27,905 bases of DNA from JALNZF01 sp049793155 (GTDB taxonomy: Bacteria; Nitrospirota; UBA9217): positions 1 through 27,905 of the forward strand of contig JBARBN010000012.1 of NCBI GenBank assembly GCA_049793155.1, in the 5' to 3' direction. The translations under genes and the position numbers were made by a program. This document shows, in pieces, positions 10,232-18,377 of this stretch. Position 1 is the stretch's first letter. Each line of letters begins with the position of its first letter. The notes under the pieces are model-generated. The model saw only the letters and a program-made list of their open reading frames with translations. It did no database searches and was not told the DNA's origin.

Positions 10232-10741
10232 ATGTTCAACATGTTAAGAGGGTTCATTCTATCCATTGCGATGCTGATGCTGAGCTTACCCGCCTATGCG
10301 GAGGAAGTCTCCAGGGAACAGATCAAGGGTCTGGATGAACAGGTTCAGGAAATCAAGACCGATTCCCTAAGTATTGCGGCAGCACTGAATCAGCTTGAAG
10401 AGAAGCTGCTGTATCCGTCCAATACGCAGATAGCGGTATTCGCATCACTGGTCGGCGGCGAAACCTTTCGTCTCGACTCGGTCGAGATCCAGTTGGACGG
10501 CAAGCCGGTTGCCCATCACCTGTACACGTTCAAGGAACTCGAAGCCTTGCAAAAAGGGGGGGTGCAGCGCATCTATACCGGCAATGTCCGGTCTGGTGAA
10601 CATGAGCTCCAGGTCTTTGTCATAGGTAAAGCCGGGGGAGGCGCCGATTTTCAACAATCGGAGCGCTTCAAGGTCACTAAGGATGCGGGCCCCAAGATCG
10701 TGGAAATATCTCTTGCCGCCCAAAAAATAACGCTGAGGTGA
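10232..10741 (+). CDS. Small periplasmic machine-associated protein, unknown function
   Basis: This 169-residue exported protein has a signal peptide ending at A-Y-A (residues 21-23) and a strong AGGAGG Shine-Dalgarno six bases before the ATG. A short predicted coiled coil (about residues 28-60, heptad-like L/I spacing) is followed by a compact beta-rich domain with V-E-I-Q-L-D-G-K and a G-E-H-E-L-x-V motif, resembling PEGA or Ig-like folds. I recall similar proteins next to TolQ/ExbD/TPR clusters, often mislabelled as AraC-family regulators; no DNA-binding helices are visible here. The position between the barrel and the TPR genes suggests a periplasmic linker of the complex, comparable in place (not proven in homology) to a small Glt protein such as GltC. 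Function unknown. Confidence 0.85.
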   Translation: MFNMLRGFILSIAMLMLSLPAYAEEVSREQIKGLDEQVQEIKTDSLSIAAALNQLEEKLLYPSNTQIAVFASLVGGETFRLDSVEIQLDGKPVAHHLYTFKELEALQKGGVQRIYTGNVRSGEHELQVFVIGKAGGGADFQQSERFKVTKDAGPKIVEISLAAQKITLR

Positions 10742-10743
10742 TG

Positions 10744-10829
10744 ACCCATCCACCTCTCAATCTCCCCCTTGAAGGGAGAAAAGTAAATTACCCTTCCCCT
10801 TCAAAGTGATGACTAGTGTGGGGATGGGT
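10744..10829. repeat. Nested palindromic intergenic element (ACCCATCC type)
   Basis: The ends ACCCATCC (10744-10751) and GGATGGGT (10822-10829) are inverted. Inside, CTTGAAGGG and the later CCCTTCAAAG are also nearly inverted, and TCTCCC...GGGAGA forms a small hairpin. The element fills the gap before the TPR/coiled-coil gene. It differs in sequence from the element at 10135, so two unrelated palindromic families sit in successive gaps. Possible effects on transcript processing are inference. Confidence 0.6.
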
Positions 10830-10847
10830 TCGAATGGCAGGTAAACC

Positions 10848-12740
10848 ATGAACAGGCTTTTCATAGTATCGATCGTCCTGATATTCTCTGCGTCTTCGGC
10901 ATTGGCCACTTCGTCCGCTCCGAAAGAGCTGAAGGATCTCTATTTCGGAGAGGCCCTGTATTACGCATTTCAAGGGGAATGGTTCGATGCCGTCGCCAGG
11001 CTCGACACTGAGCTTATGCAGCACCGCGGGCTCGATGAACCCGAACGCGACACCCTTCATTACCATATCAATCAGGCGGAGTTTGACGTGGGTGATTTCG
11101 AATTGGCATACCGGATGCACCAGCGCGCCGGGCGCGCCATCAAGGCGGTGATCGAGGGTAATGTCGAGGAGCCGGTGCGCAACGAGGCCATTTTCCGCCT
11201 GGCCCGGATTTATTTCCAGAAAGACCAGCCGCAGAACGCCCTGCAGGCCGTGGAACGCATCAAGGGCGCCGTTCCCGAGAAAATTCGCGATGATCTTTCT
11301 TTCCTGCGGGCGCAAATTTTAATGGCCAACGGCCGCTTCGATGATGCGGCCCGCATCCTGAAAGAGCTCAAAGGCGCGACGAGCCTGGAAGGTTTTACCA
11401 CGTACAACCTCGGTATCGCGCTTCTCAGGGGCGGGAAGGTGAGGGAAGGGAGTGAGTATCTCGACCGTACCGGCCGGATCGGGAGCGACAATCCGGCCAC
11501 GCTGGCGATCAAGGACAAATCGAACCTCGTTCTCGGCGACAAACTGCTGAGTGAAAATAATTTCGAGGGCGCCAAGGTGGTGCTCGACAGGGTGCGCTTG
11601 AGCGGTCCGTTTTCCAACCGCGCCCTGCTCGGTTCAGGTTGGGCCGACGCCTCCCGGGAAAGCTTTGAAAGTGCCTTGGTGCCGTGGACCATCCTGGCCG
11701 AACGCGAGGTCACGGACCAGGCGGTGCAGGAAGGCCTGCTTGCCGTCCCCTATGCCTATGCCAAGCTCGGCGTGTACAGCCAGGCGGCGCTGAAGTATGG
11801 CAGGGCACTGGAGGCGTTCGGCAAGGAGATCGCCAAACTCGGTGCCTCGATCACCTGTATCCGCGAAGGCAAATTTCTGAAGGCTCTCGTCCGGGAAGAG
11901 CTGAAGCAGGATGCCAACTGGGTCGTCAAGCTGCGCGAACTGCCGGAAACGCCCGAGACCTTCTATCTGCTCGATTTGATGGCCTCCCATGACTTTCAGG
12001 AATCACTGAAAAATTATCTTGACCTTGAGCAGCTCCGCAAAAAACTGGAGGTCTGGTCAGGGGACCTGGTCGCCTTCGAGGATATCATCGAGCAGCGCCG
12101 GGCGTATTACCAGCCGCTGCTTCCCGCGATCGACCGGGAATTCAGACAGCTCGACTCGCAGATGCAGCTGCGGTTGGAGCAGCGAGACCACATCGAACAG
12201 CGGTTGCAGGCCATGCTGGTGGCGCCGAGGCCCGACTACCTGGCGACCGCGACGGAGCGGATTTTCGGGGAGCACATTGCACGGTTGGAGAAGGCCATGT
12301 CCGCCGGAGGCGGCGCGGCGGCCGGCGACGAAGTCAGGGGCCGCGTCAGGCGTCTACGGGGAGTGCTGGACTGGAATATATATACGGAATATGACCGGCG
12401 CCTCACGACGGCCCACAAAAATCTTCGGGACCTGAATCGCGTCATCGACGTGCTGCACAAGCGGTACACTTCCTTTGTGCGTACACGCCAGGCGGCCACG
12501 CAAAGCTATGAAGGTTATGACGAAGTGATCCGCATTCAGCGGGCCCGGATCACGGCCGCGCTGGAAAAAGTGCGGCTCCTCTCGGCGCGCCAGGGGCAAA
12601 TGCTCGAAGTCATGGCCGTGAATGAACTCGCCAGGCGGCGCGATCGGCTTGAAGAGATGCAGGTCAAGGCGCGCTTCGCTATGGCGGACAGCTATGATCG
12701 TGCCACCAGGGCCCAAGCCCAGGAGAAGACAGAGCGATGA
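10848..12740 (+). CDS. Exported TPR protein with long C-terminal coiled coils
   Basis: 630 residues. A signal peptide (MNRLFIVSIVLIFSASSALA) is followed by TPR-like helical pairs over about residues 30-330, recognisable from A-x-x-x-x-x-Q-x-A-L-x-A spacing and repeated F-D-D-A and Y-S-Q-A-A-L-K-Y-G-x-A-L motifs. Two long charged coiled-coil stretches follow (about 390-460 and 510-620), separated by a short Gly/Ala-rich hinge (S-A-G-G-G-A-A-A-G). It probably acts as a periplasmic scaffold, with TPRs binding partners and the coiled coil spanning or oligomerising. Its 3' end overlaps the next start by four bases (ATGA), showing translational coupling. The location recalls TPR proteins of the Glt/Nfs machineries (GltE-like by order), but homology cannot be tested here. 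Confidence 0.88.
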   Translation: MNRLFIVSIVLIFSASSALATSSAPKELKDLYFGEALYYAFQGEWFDAVARLDTELMQHRGLDEPERDTLHYHINQAEFDVGDFELAYRMHQRAGRAIKAVIEGNVEEPVRNEAIFRLARIYFQKDQPQNALQAVERIKGAVPEKIRDDLSFLRAQILMANGRFDDAARILKELKGATSLEGFTTYNLGIALLRGGKVREGSEYLDRTGRIGSDNPATLAIKDKSNLVLGDKLLSENNFEGAKVVLDRVRLSGPFSNRALLGSGWADASRESFESALVPWTILAEREVTDQAVQEGLLAVPYAYAKLGVYSQAALKYGRALEAFGKEIAKLGASITCIREGKFLKALVREELKQDANWVVKLRELPETPETFYLLDLMASHDFQESLKNYLDLEQLRKKLEVWSGDLVAFEDIIEQRRAYYQPLLPAIDREFRQLDSQMQLRLEQRDHIEQRLQAMLVAPRPDYLATATERIFGEHIARLEKAMSAGGGAAAGDEVRGRVRRLRGVLDWNIYTEYDRRLTTAHKNLRDLNRVIDVLHKRYTSFVRTRQAATQSYEGYDEVIRIQRARITAALEKVRLLSARQGQMLEVMAVNELARRRDRLEEMQVKARFAMADSYDRATRAQAQEKTER

Positions 12741-15700
12741 ACCGGATTCGGCTTTTCATACTGGCGATACCGATGTTGCTTGCCGCCTGTCAATCGATGG
12801 GCGACCGGGATACGATCGCCAAGCTTCGTGATATGCATATCGAGATCAAGGAAGAGGAGATCGAAGGCGGGCTCGACAAAGCGATGGAGAGTTATCAGCA
12901 CTTTCTGGAGGAGGCGCCGCACTCCGCGTTGACGCCCGAGGCCATTCGTCGTCTGGCCGACCTGAAGATCGCAAAGGAATACGGCACACTCACGAGGGGT
13001 GCCGAGCCTGCCGGGCGGGCGCCAGCATTGCCTGCCCCGGAACTCGCAATGAGTCCGAAGGTTGCTTCGATCCCCGGTACACCGTCGGACCGGATATCTG
13101 CGATGATTCCGGTTCGCGACGAGACCGAGGCGGATTTTGAAAAACGGGCGGCTAAGGGCCGGCCGGCGGGTGGTACGGCAGCAGCTGCGGAGGGAGCGGC
13201 CGCAGGCGCGGATGACCTTGAAAGGGCAAGCGCCCGCGAGGCCATTTCGCTTTACGCCAAACTGCTCAACGATTATCCGCTTTACGAACGCAACGACCAG
13301 GTGCTCTACCAGATGTCCCGCGCTTACGAGGAGTTGGGACGGATCGAGGAGGCCATGACGGTCATGGACCGGATGGTCCGCGAGTTTCCCCGCTCTCGCT
13401 ATATCGACGAAGTGCAGTTCCGTCGCGGCGAATACCTTTTTACCCGCAGGCGATACCTGGATGCCGAGAATGCTTACGGCAGCATCGTGACCATCGGCGC
13501 CTCTTCATCCTATTATCAGCTCGCCCTGTACAAACTGGGCTGGACCTTTTACAAACAGGAACTCTATGACGAGGCCCTGGACCGATTCATTGCGCTGCTC
13601 GATTATAAGGTAAAGGAGGGATACGACTTTGCTCAGACCGGCGACCAGTTGGAACGCAAACGCATCGATGATACTTTCCGGGTCATCAGTCTGAGTTTTT
13701 CAAACCTTGGCGGCGCTGACTCCGTAGTAGAGTACTTCATCCGCAACGGCAAGCGCAGTTACGAGGACGGAGTCTACAGCAACCTCGGAGATTTCTACTT
13801 CGACAAGCGCCGTTACGCCGATGCCGCTGCAACCTACAATGCCTTTGTCAGCCGCAATCCGTTCCACAAATTAGCGCCGCAATTCGCCATGCGGGTGATC
13901 GAAATCCATCTTGCCGGGGCGTTCCCCAGCCTGGTCATTGACGCGAAAAAGAAATTTGCCGGCATTTACGGGCTCAAGGCCGAATACTGGCAGCATTTTG
14001 AGCCGGGCGCCCGACCGGAAGTTCTGGTCTGGCTCAAAACGAACCTCACGGACCTGGCCAAGCATTATCACGCGCTTTACCAGAACCCGCAGCAGATCAA
14101 GGATAAGAAGACCAACTTCGAAGAAGCCCTGCATTGGTATCGGGAATTTCTCACTTCCTTCCCGATGGACCCTGAGTCGCCGGCCATTAATTATCTGCTG
14201 GCGGACCTGTTGCTGGAAAACCGCTCCTTCGATCTTGCGGCGGTGGAATACGAGAAGACCGCTTACGAATATCCGCGCCACGAAAGGTCCTCTCAGGCAG
14301 GCTACGCGGCAATTTACGCATATCGCCAGCACCTGGCGGCAGTTGAAGCTACGGCAAAAGATCAGGTAAAGAGCGAGGTCGTACGCAGTTCACTGAAGTT
14401 TGCCGACGCTTATCCGGAGCATGAGAAGGCGGCGATCGTTCTGGGAGCGGCTGCCGATGATCTGTACGGCATGCGGGATTATGAGCGGGCGCTGGCTACC
14501 GCGCAAAAACTCAACAAGGTTTTCCCCGGCGCTGATAAAGAGGTCAAGCGCGGGGCCTGGGATGTCATTGCCCATTCATCCTTCGAACTCCATCGCTACA
14601 ATGAGGCCGAAGCCGGCTATGTGAGCCTCCTGGGCCTTGTCCCTGAAGGCGACAAGGAACGCAGCGCCCTGGTGGACAACCTCGCGGTCTCGATCTATAA
14701 ACAGGGTGAAGAGGCGAACGCTCGTAAGGATTACCGGACCGCGGCCGACCATTTTCTGCGCGTAGGGGTCATGGCGCCGGCCTCCAAAGTACGGCCGAAC
14801 GCCGAATACGATGCCGCAGCGGCCCTGATCGGGCTCAAGGACTGGAAGATGTCGGCCGCCGTGCTGACAGGGTTCCGCGACAAATTCCCCGGCCACGCCT
14901 TGCAGCCCGAGGTGACCAAGAAGATCGCATACGTCTATAGAGAGGATGGTCAACTGGCGCAGGCCGCCAATGAGTATGAACGAATAGAAAGAGAGTCCCG
15001 GGATGAAGAAGTAAGGCGGGAGGCGCTGCTGACCGCGGCCGATCTGCACGAAAAGGCGGGCAACAGCGACCGTGCGCTCGAGGTTTACCGGCGCTATGTG
15101 GGATATTTCCCGCATCCGGTGGAACCCAATCTGGAAACGCGTAACAAAATCGCTGAAACTCTGAAGAAGAAAAAAGAGAGGGACATTTATCTCGCCGAGC
15201 TCAAGCAGATTGTGGCAATCGATGCGGGTGCAGGGAGCGAACGTACTCCAAGGACCCGTTATCTGGCCGGGAAAGCCGCGTTGGTTCTGGCCGAGCGAAC
15301 CTTTGACCAGTTCGCTGAAGTCAAACTGGTCAAACCCTTCGAGACCAACCTGCGCAAGAAAAAGGAGTTGATGAAGGTTGCGACCCAGAAGTTTAACAAA
15401 CTTCTCGATTATGAGGTCGGCGAGGCTACGGCAGCGGCGACATTCTATCTCGCCGAGATCTACGCCAACTTCAGTAAAGCTCTTCTGGAATCCGAACGTC
15501 CGGAGGGTTTGGCGCCAGTGGAGATGGAGCAGTACGAGTTGGCCATCGAAGAGCAGGCCTATCCCTTCGAAGACAAGGCCATTGCAATGCATAAGAGCAA
15601 TCTCGAGCTGATCTCCCGCGGGGTATACAATGAGTGGATCGAAAAGAGCCTTCAGAAACTGGCCAAGTTCGTTCCCGCCCGCTACGATAAGCCGGAAGAG

Positions 15701-16024
15701 GAGAGTCCGGTCATCGCTTCGTTGGATAGTTACGTATTCGCCATTGAACGTCCAGGGCCTCGCGAGCCGCAGGCGCTCGAAGTGGAGACGACGACCTCCG
15801 TCGACCCTGGATCGGTGCCGTCAGCCGAACCAGGCGAAGCCAGAAAGACTGAAAGAGTCGCGGAACCGAAGCCGGGTGAGACCCAAGAAGCGGTAAAGCA
15901 CATAGAGCCGACGCATGATGCGAAACCGGCTGAGACCGGAGATGCGGCAAAGATCAGGGAAACGGCGCAGGACGTACAGAACAGCGGCGACAAGGGTACT
16001 CCACCTGAGGCGGAGTCAGAATGA
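12737..16024 (+). CDS. Large TPR outer-membrane lipoprotein (AgmU/GltD-like by architecture)
   Basis: 1095 residues. The N-terminus is a lipoprotein signal with lipobox L-A-A-C at Cys18; the +2 residue is Gln, so outer-membrane sorting is expected. Most of the protein, from about 160 to 950, is TPR-type helical repeat (for example L-G-R-I-E-E-A-M-T-V-M-D and D-R-A-L-E-V-Y-R-R-Y). After it comes a low-complexity tail of about 75 residues rich in E, K, P, T and A, with degenerate K-P-G/A-E-T repeats. Size, TPR content and neighbours match the AgmU/GltD class of Myxococcus gliding proteins and the Nfs counterpart (established family knowledge; the match itself is inference). It starts inside the previous stop and its own stop overlaps an ATG at 16021. 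Likely role: long periplasmic scaffold linking inner-membrane motor and outer membrane. Confidence 0.9.
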   Translation: MNRIRLFILAIPMLLAACQSMGDRDTIAKLRDMHIEIKEEEIEGGLDKAMESYQHFLEEAPHSALTPEAIRRLADLKIAKEYGTLTRGAEPAGRAPALPAPELAMSPKVASIPGTPSDRISAMIPVRDETEADFEKRAAKGRPAGGTAAAAEGAAAGADDLERASAREAISLYAKLLNDYPLYERNDQVLYQMSRAYEELGRIEEAMTVMDRMVREFPRSRYIDEVQFRRGEYLFTRRRYLDAENAYGSIVTIGASSSYYQLALYKLGWTFYKQELYDEALDRFIALLDYKVKEGYDFAQTGDQLERKRIDDTFRVISLSFSNLGGADSVVEYFIRNGKRSYEDGVYSNLGDFYFDKRRYADAAATYNAFVSRNPFHKLAPQFAMRVIEIHLAGAFPSLVIDAKKKFAGIYGLKAEYWQHFEPGARPEVLVWLKTNLTDLAKHYHALYQNPQQIKDKKTNFEEALHWYREFLTSFPMDPESPAINYLLADLLLENRSFDLAAVEYEKTAYEYPRHERSSQAGYAAIYAYRQHLAAVEATAKDQVKSEVVRSSLKFADAYPEHEKAAIVLGAAADDLYGMRDYERALATAQKLNKVFPGADKEVKRGAWDVIAHSSFELHRYNEAEAGYVSLLGLVPEGDKERSALVDNLAVSIYKQGEEANARKDYRTAADHFLRVGVMAPASKVRPNAEYDAAAALIGLKDWKMSAAVLTGFRDKFPGHALQPEVTKKIAYVYREDGQLAQAANEYERIERESRDEEVRREALLTAADLHEKAGNSDRALEVYRRYVGYFPHPVEPNLETRNKIAETLKKKKERDIYLAELKQIVAIDAGAGSERTPRTRYLAGKAALVLAERTFDQFAEVKLVKPFETNLRKKKELMKVATQKFNKLLDYEVGEATAAATFYLAEIYANFSKALLESERPEGLAPVEMEQYELAIEEQAYPFEDKAIAMHKSNLELISRGVYNEWIEKSLQKLAKFVPARYDKPEEESPVIASLDSYVFAIERPGPREPQALEVETTTSVDPGSVPSAEPGEARKTERVAEPKPGETQEAVKHIEPTHDAKPAETGDAAKIRETAQDVQNSGDKGTPPEAESE

Positions 16025-16050
16025 GGTTTCACGAGGGAGGTCCAAGCTCT

Positions 16051-16845
16051 ATGAATAAAGAATTCAAAAACAAAGGCAGTCTCGCGCAGAGTCGCAGAGA
16101 ACGCAAAGAAAAGCTTTACGTCTTGGTTCTTTTTTTAATAAAGCAAAACGCTTTAAAGTCTTTCTTTGCGGCTTTGCGTCTCAGCGTGGCCCGCTTGATC
16201 GGCCATTGCGCGAAAACCTCTTTTGTATTTGGACTTGGGTTCGTACTCGCGGGTTTTTTCGGATGCGCAACCAGCGCCAAGGTCACGCAGCAGCCCGTTA
16301 CAAATCCGGTGCCATCCGTGACAAGGCTCGAGGATGGCCGGGAAGGCTTTATCATCACGGAAGTTCCCAAAATGGACGAGCAGTCGCGCAGAGACTTTGA
16401 TCGCGCTGTCGCCATGCTGAAGGGCCAGGACTATGGCCAGGCCATCGATCTTCTGGAAAAGGTCATCCGGCAGTCACCGGGCATCTCGGCTCCTTATATC
16501 GACATTGCGATTGCCTATCAGCGTATCGGCAAACCGGGGCAGGCCGAGGAGCATCTTAAAACAGCGCTGCAGCTGTTTCCCGATCACCCCGTGGCATGCA
16601 ATGAATACGGTTTGTTGTATCGCAAAACCGGACGATTTGCCGAGGCGCGGGCGATCTATGAGAAGGCGATCGCGCGTTTTCCGGATTTCTATCCGTTGCA
16701 CAGAAATCTTGGGATCCTCTGTGATCTGTATCTCGATGACTCCGAATGCGCGCTCAAACAATTCGAAATTTACAGCATGAAGATGCCCGCGGACGCACAG
16801 GTCAAAATCTGGATTGCCGAGCTGCGCACGCGGCTCGGACGTTAG
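16051..16845 (+). CDS. TPR lipoprotein with a repeat element inside its signal peptide
   Basis: I choose ATG 16051, which has GAGGGAGG 10 bases upstream; ATG 16021 overlaps the previous stop (ATGA) but has no such site. The protein is 264 residues, with the presumed lipid-bearing Cys72 after L-A-G-F-F-G. A normal lipoprotein signal is about 20 residues; here residues about 11-55 are encoded by a palindromic element (16081-16213) that keeps the frame open. The mature part has four TPR units (A-I-D-L-L-E-K-V-I, A-E-E-H-L-K-T-A-L, A-R-A-I-Y-E-K-A-I, A-L-K-Q-F-E). Alternative in-frame starts after most of the element (GTG 16186, TTG 16195) would give a normal-length signal peptide but lack a clear ribosome site. 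Likely a small TPR lipoprotein of the machine, similar in place to GltK/GltI-type components. The start is uncertain; the body is secure. Confidence 0.8.
   Translation: MNKEFKNKGSLAQSRRERKEKLYVLVLFLIKQNALKSFFAALRLSVARLIGHCAKTSFVFGLGFVLAGFFGCATSAKVTQQPVTNPVPSVTRLEDGREGFIITEVPKMDEQSRRDFDRAVAMLKGQDYGQAIDLLEKVIRQSPGISAPYIDIAIAYQRIGKPGQAEEHLKTALQLFPDHPVACNEYGLLYRKTGRFAEARAIYEKAIARFPDFYPLHRNLGILCDLYLDDSECALKQFEIYSMKMPADAQVKIWIAELRTRLGR
16081..16213. repeat. Palindromic element (CGCAGAG/CGCAAAG type) inside a coding region
   Basis: The left arm (about 16083-16113: CGCAGAGTCGCAGAG then CGCAAAGAA) is inverted against the right arm (about 16159-16186: TTCTTTGCGGCTTTGCG then TCAGCG). The outermost TCGCGCA (16082-16088) pairs with TGCGCGA (16207-16213). 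Within each arm an 8-9 base motif is repeated. Elements of this type, when translated, give a recognisable S-x-R-x-E-R-K-E...F-F-A-A-L-R-L-x-V-x-R pattern in many environmental genomes, and that pattern appears here. It lies between codons for the start and the hydrophobic part of a lipoprotein signal peptide. Exact borders and any target duplication are not resolved. Confidence 0.75.
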
Positions 16846-16864
16846 ATAAAAAGGAGGAGGGAAT

Positions 16865-17155
16865 ATGTATCGAAGTCTAGTGTTTTGGCTGTGTCTGCTT
16901 CTGGCACTGCTCAGCACGGCCATGGCAGAGGACAAAGGACCGGCGGCCAAAGAACAGGCGACCAAACAACTTTCCGGTATGTCCATCGTCGGTAACGATG
17001 ATGCCCCGAAGGCCCTCTATATTGTGCCATGGAAAGGTTCCGAAATCGGTGTAGAGGCAAATTTGAGCATGATGTTAACCGACAGTGCCGTGCCGGTGGA
17101 TCGAGATGTGTTTATGCGGCAATTAGATTTTTACGGGGTCAGCACCAAAAAATAA
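16865..17155 (+). CDS. Small exported protein of the motor operon, unknown function
   Basis: 96 residues. A signal peptide (MYRSLVFWLCLLLALLSTAMA) and a strong GGAGGAGG ribosome site support it. The mature part is about 75 residues with a distinctive A-L-Y-I-V-P-W-K motif followed by V-P-V-D-R-D-V-F-M-R-Q-L-D-F-Y near the C-terminus. I recall short proteins with this I-V-P-W-K motif in other TolQ/ExbD/TPR clusters, but know no function. It sits just before the TolQ-like gene, so a periplasmic accessory of the motor is the natural guess. No catalytic motif, metal site or cysteine is visible in the mature part. Confidence 0.85.
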   Translation: MYRSLVFWLCLLLALLSTAMAEDKGPAAKEQATKQLSGMSIVGNDDAPKALYIVPWKGSEIGVEANLSMMLTDSAVPVDRDVFMRQLDFYGVSTKK

Positions 17156-17188
17156 CTTTGTTGTCTCGTTAACGAAAAGGAGGAAAAA

Positions 17189-17884
17189 ATGTTTATCGTA
17201 AGGTTTTTTCAGAGTGGTGGGTTGTTTATGTTCCCGATTCTGCTTACGCTTTTGGTCGGTCTGGCTATCGCGTTTGAACGCTGGGTTCACTTGAAACGCG
17301 TCAGGGACGCGAACAAAAAAATATGGGACTCGCTGTATCCGACGCTGGAAAAGGGAGAGTTCGATAAAGCCCGGGAAATGGCCAACAAGGACAAATCCAC
17401 TATGGCGCAAATGCTGGGGATGGGATTAGCGCGCCAGGGGGCGGTTAGACGACGGGAAGACATAGAAATCGCCATGGAAGAGAGCATGATGGAGATAATT
17501 CCTCAATTGGAAAAGCGCACGCCGTACCTGGCACTGCTCTCAAATATCGCCACCCTGTTCGGGTTGCTCGGCACAATTATGGGTCTGATCATGGCCTTCG
17601 CCGCGGTTGCCACTGCGAGCCCCGCCTCGAAGGCCGCCCTGCTCGCGGCCAGCATTTCGGAGGCCATGAACTGTACTGCCTTTGGTCTGATGTCCGCGAT
17701 CCCGCTTCTGCTGCTCCATGCCCGCCTGACAACAACTACGGGTCAGATCGTGAACAGCCTGGAGATGGCATCGGTCAGGGCGCTCAATTCTATCTCAAGT
17801 TTTGCCAAGCACCAATTTGACAGATCTCCCATTTTATCAGGCGCCGATTTGACAGGAGCTGATCATGGCCAGACGATTTCATAA
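17189..17884 (+). CDS. TolQ/ExbB/MotA-family proton channel subunit
   Basis: 231 residues, with AAGGAGG just upstream. One N-terminal TM helix (about 10-30) with the typical F-E-R-W-x-x-L end, a cytoplasmic loop, and two further TM helices (about 113-140 and 160-180). The family signature is clear: L-F-G-L-L-G-T-I-M-G-L then S-E-A-M-x-x-T-A-F-G-L-M-S-A-I-P. Glu158 corresponds to the conserved Glu of ExbB TM3. Such proteins form a pentameric inner-membrane channel around a TolR/ExbD dimer and convert proton flow to mechanical work. The gene overlaps the next by 20 bases. In place and partners it matches AglR of Myxococcus better than housekeeping TolQ, since no pal, tolB or ybgC is present. 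Confidence 0.96.
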   Translation: MFIVRFFQSGGLFMFPILLTLLVGLAIAFERWVHLKRVRDANKKIWDSLYPTLEKGEFDKAREMANKDKSTMAQMLGMGLARQGAVRRREDIEIAMEESMMEIIPQLEKRTPYLALLSNIATLFGLLGTIMGLIMAFAAVATASPASKAALLAASISEAMNCTAFGLMSAIPLLLLHARLTTTTGQIVNSLEMASVRALNSISSFAKHQFDRSPILSGADLTGADHGQTIS

Positions 17885-18377
17885 CAAAAGGGGACGGGGA
17901 CAACCAGCCGATTTCGATACGGATATCATGCAGGTCATCAACCTGACACCGATGATGGATATTCTTACCGTTCTGGTGGTCTTTCTGCTCATCACTGCGG
18001 TCTTTATGAGTCTTACGATCGAGGAATTGAGTGTCCCGACCGCCGCAGGCGGATCTTCGAACCAACCGAATTTCGCCATCGAGGTGATCGTCCGCAAGGC
18101 AGGACTGCAGATCGCCAACGGGAGGTCCGTGGAGGCTACGATTCCGAAAAAAGACGATCAATACGATATTGAGCTGCTGTCCAAGATGCTCCTTCGTCTG
18201 AAGGCCCAGTACCCGGAGAAGGAGGACGCGACGGTTTTGATGGAGCCGGATATCAAGTACGACAATCTGATCGAGATCATGGATGCGGTACGTGAAACAG
18301 AAGTGCGGGCGGAAGGGAGCGAAGAGGTCAAAAAGATAGATCTCTTTCCAAAGATAGCCATAGGAGACGCGCCATGA
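17865..18377 (+). CDS. TolR/ExbD-family protein 1
   Basis: 170 residues, starting within the channel gene (20-base overlap) with AGGAGC as ribosome site. A short basic cytoplasmic N-terminus is followed by one TM helix (about 30-52) with the family motif N-L-T-P-M-M-D-I; Asp32 is the proton-carrying residue of ExbD/TolR. The remaining ~115 residues form the periplasmic domain (I-A-N-G-R-S-V-E and D-N-L-I-E-I-M-D-A-V-R motifs, typical of the ExbD fold). It should pair with the second ExbD-type protein encoded next, as AglQ and AglS do in Myxococcus. The stop overlaps the next start by four bases. Confidence 0.95.
   Translation: MARRFHNKRGRGQPADFDTDIMQVINLTPMMDILTVLVVFLLITAVFMSLTIEELSVPTAAGGSSNQPNFAIEVIVRKAGLQIANGRSVEATIPKKDDQYDIELLSKMLLRLKAQYPEKEDATVLMEPDIKYDNLIEIMDAVRETEVRAEGSEEVKKIDLFPKIAIGDAP

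Noticed and set aside
14576..15592. Long - strand open frame (338 codons) inside the TPR lipoprotein gene
   Set aside because: Antisense of a clear TPR coding region; no domain, signal or context supports it.
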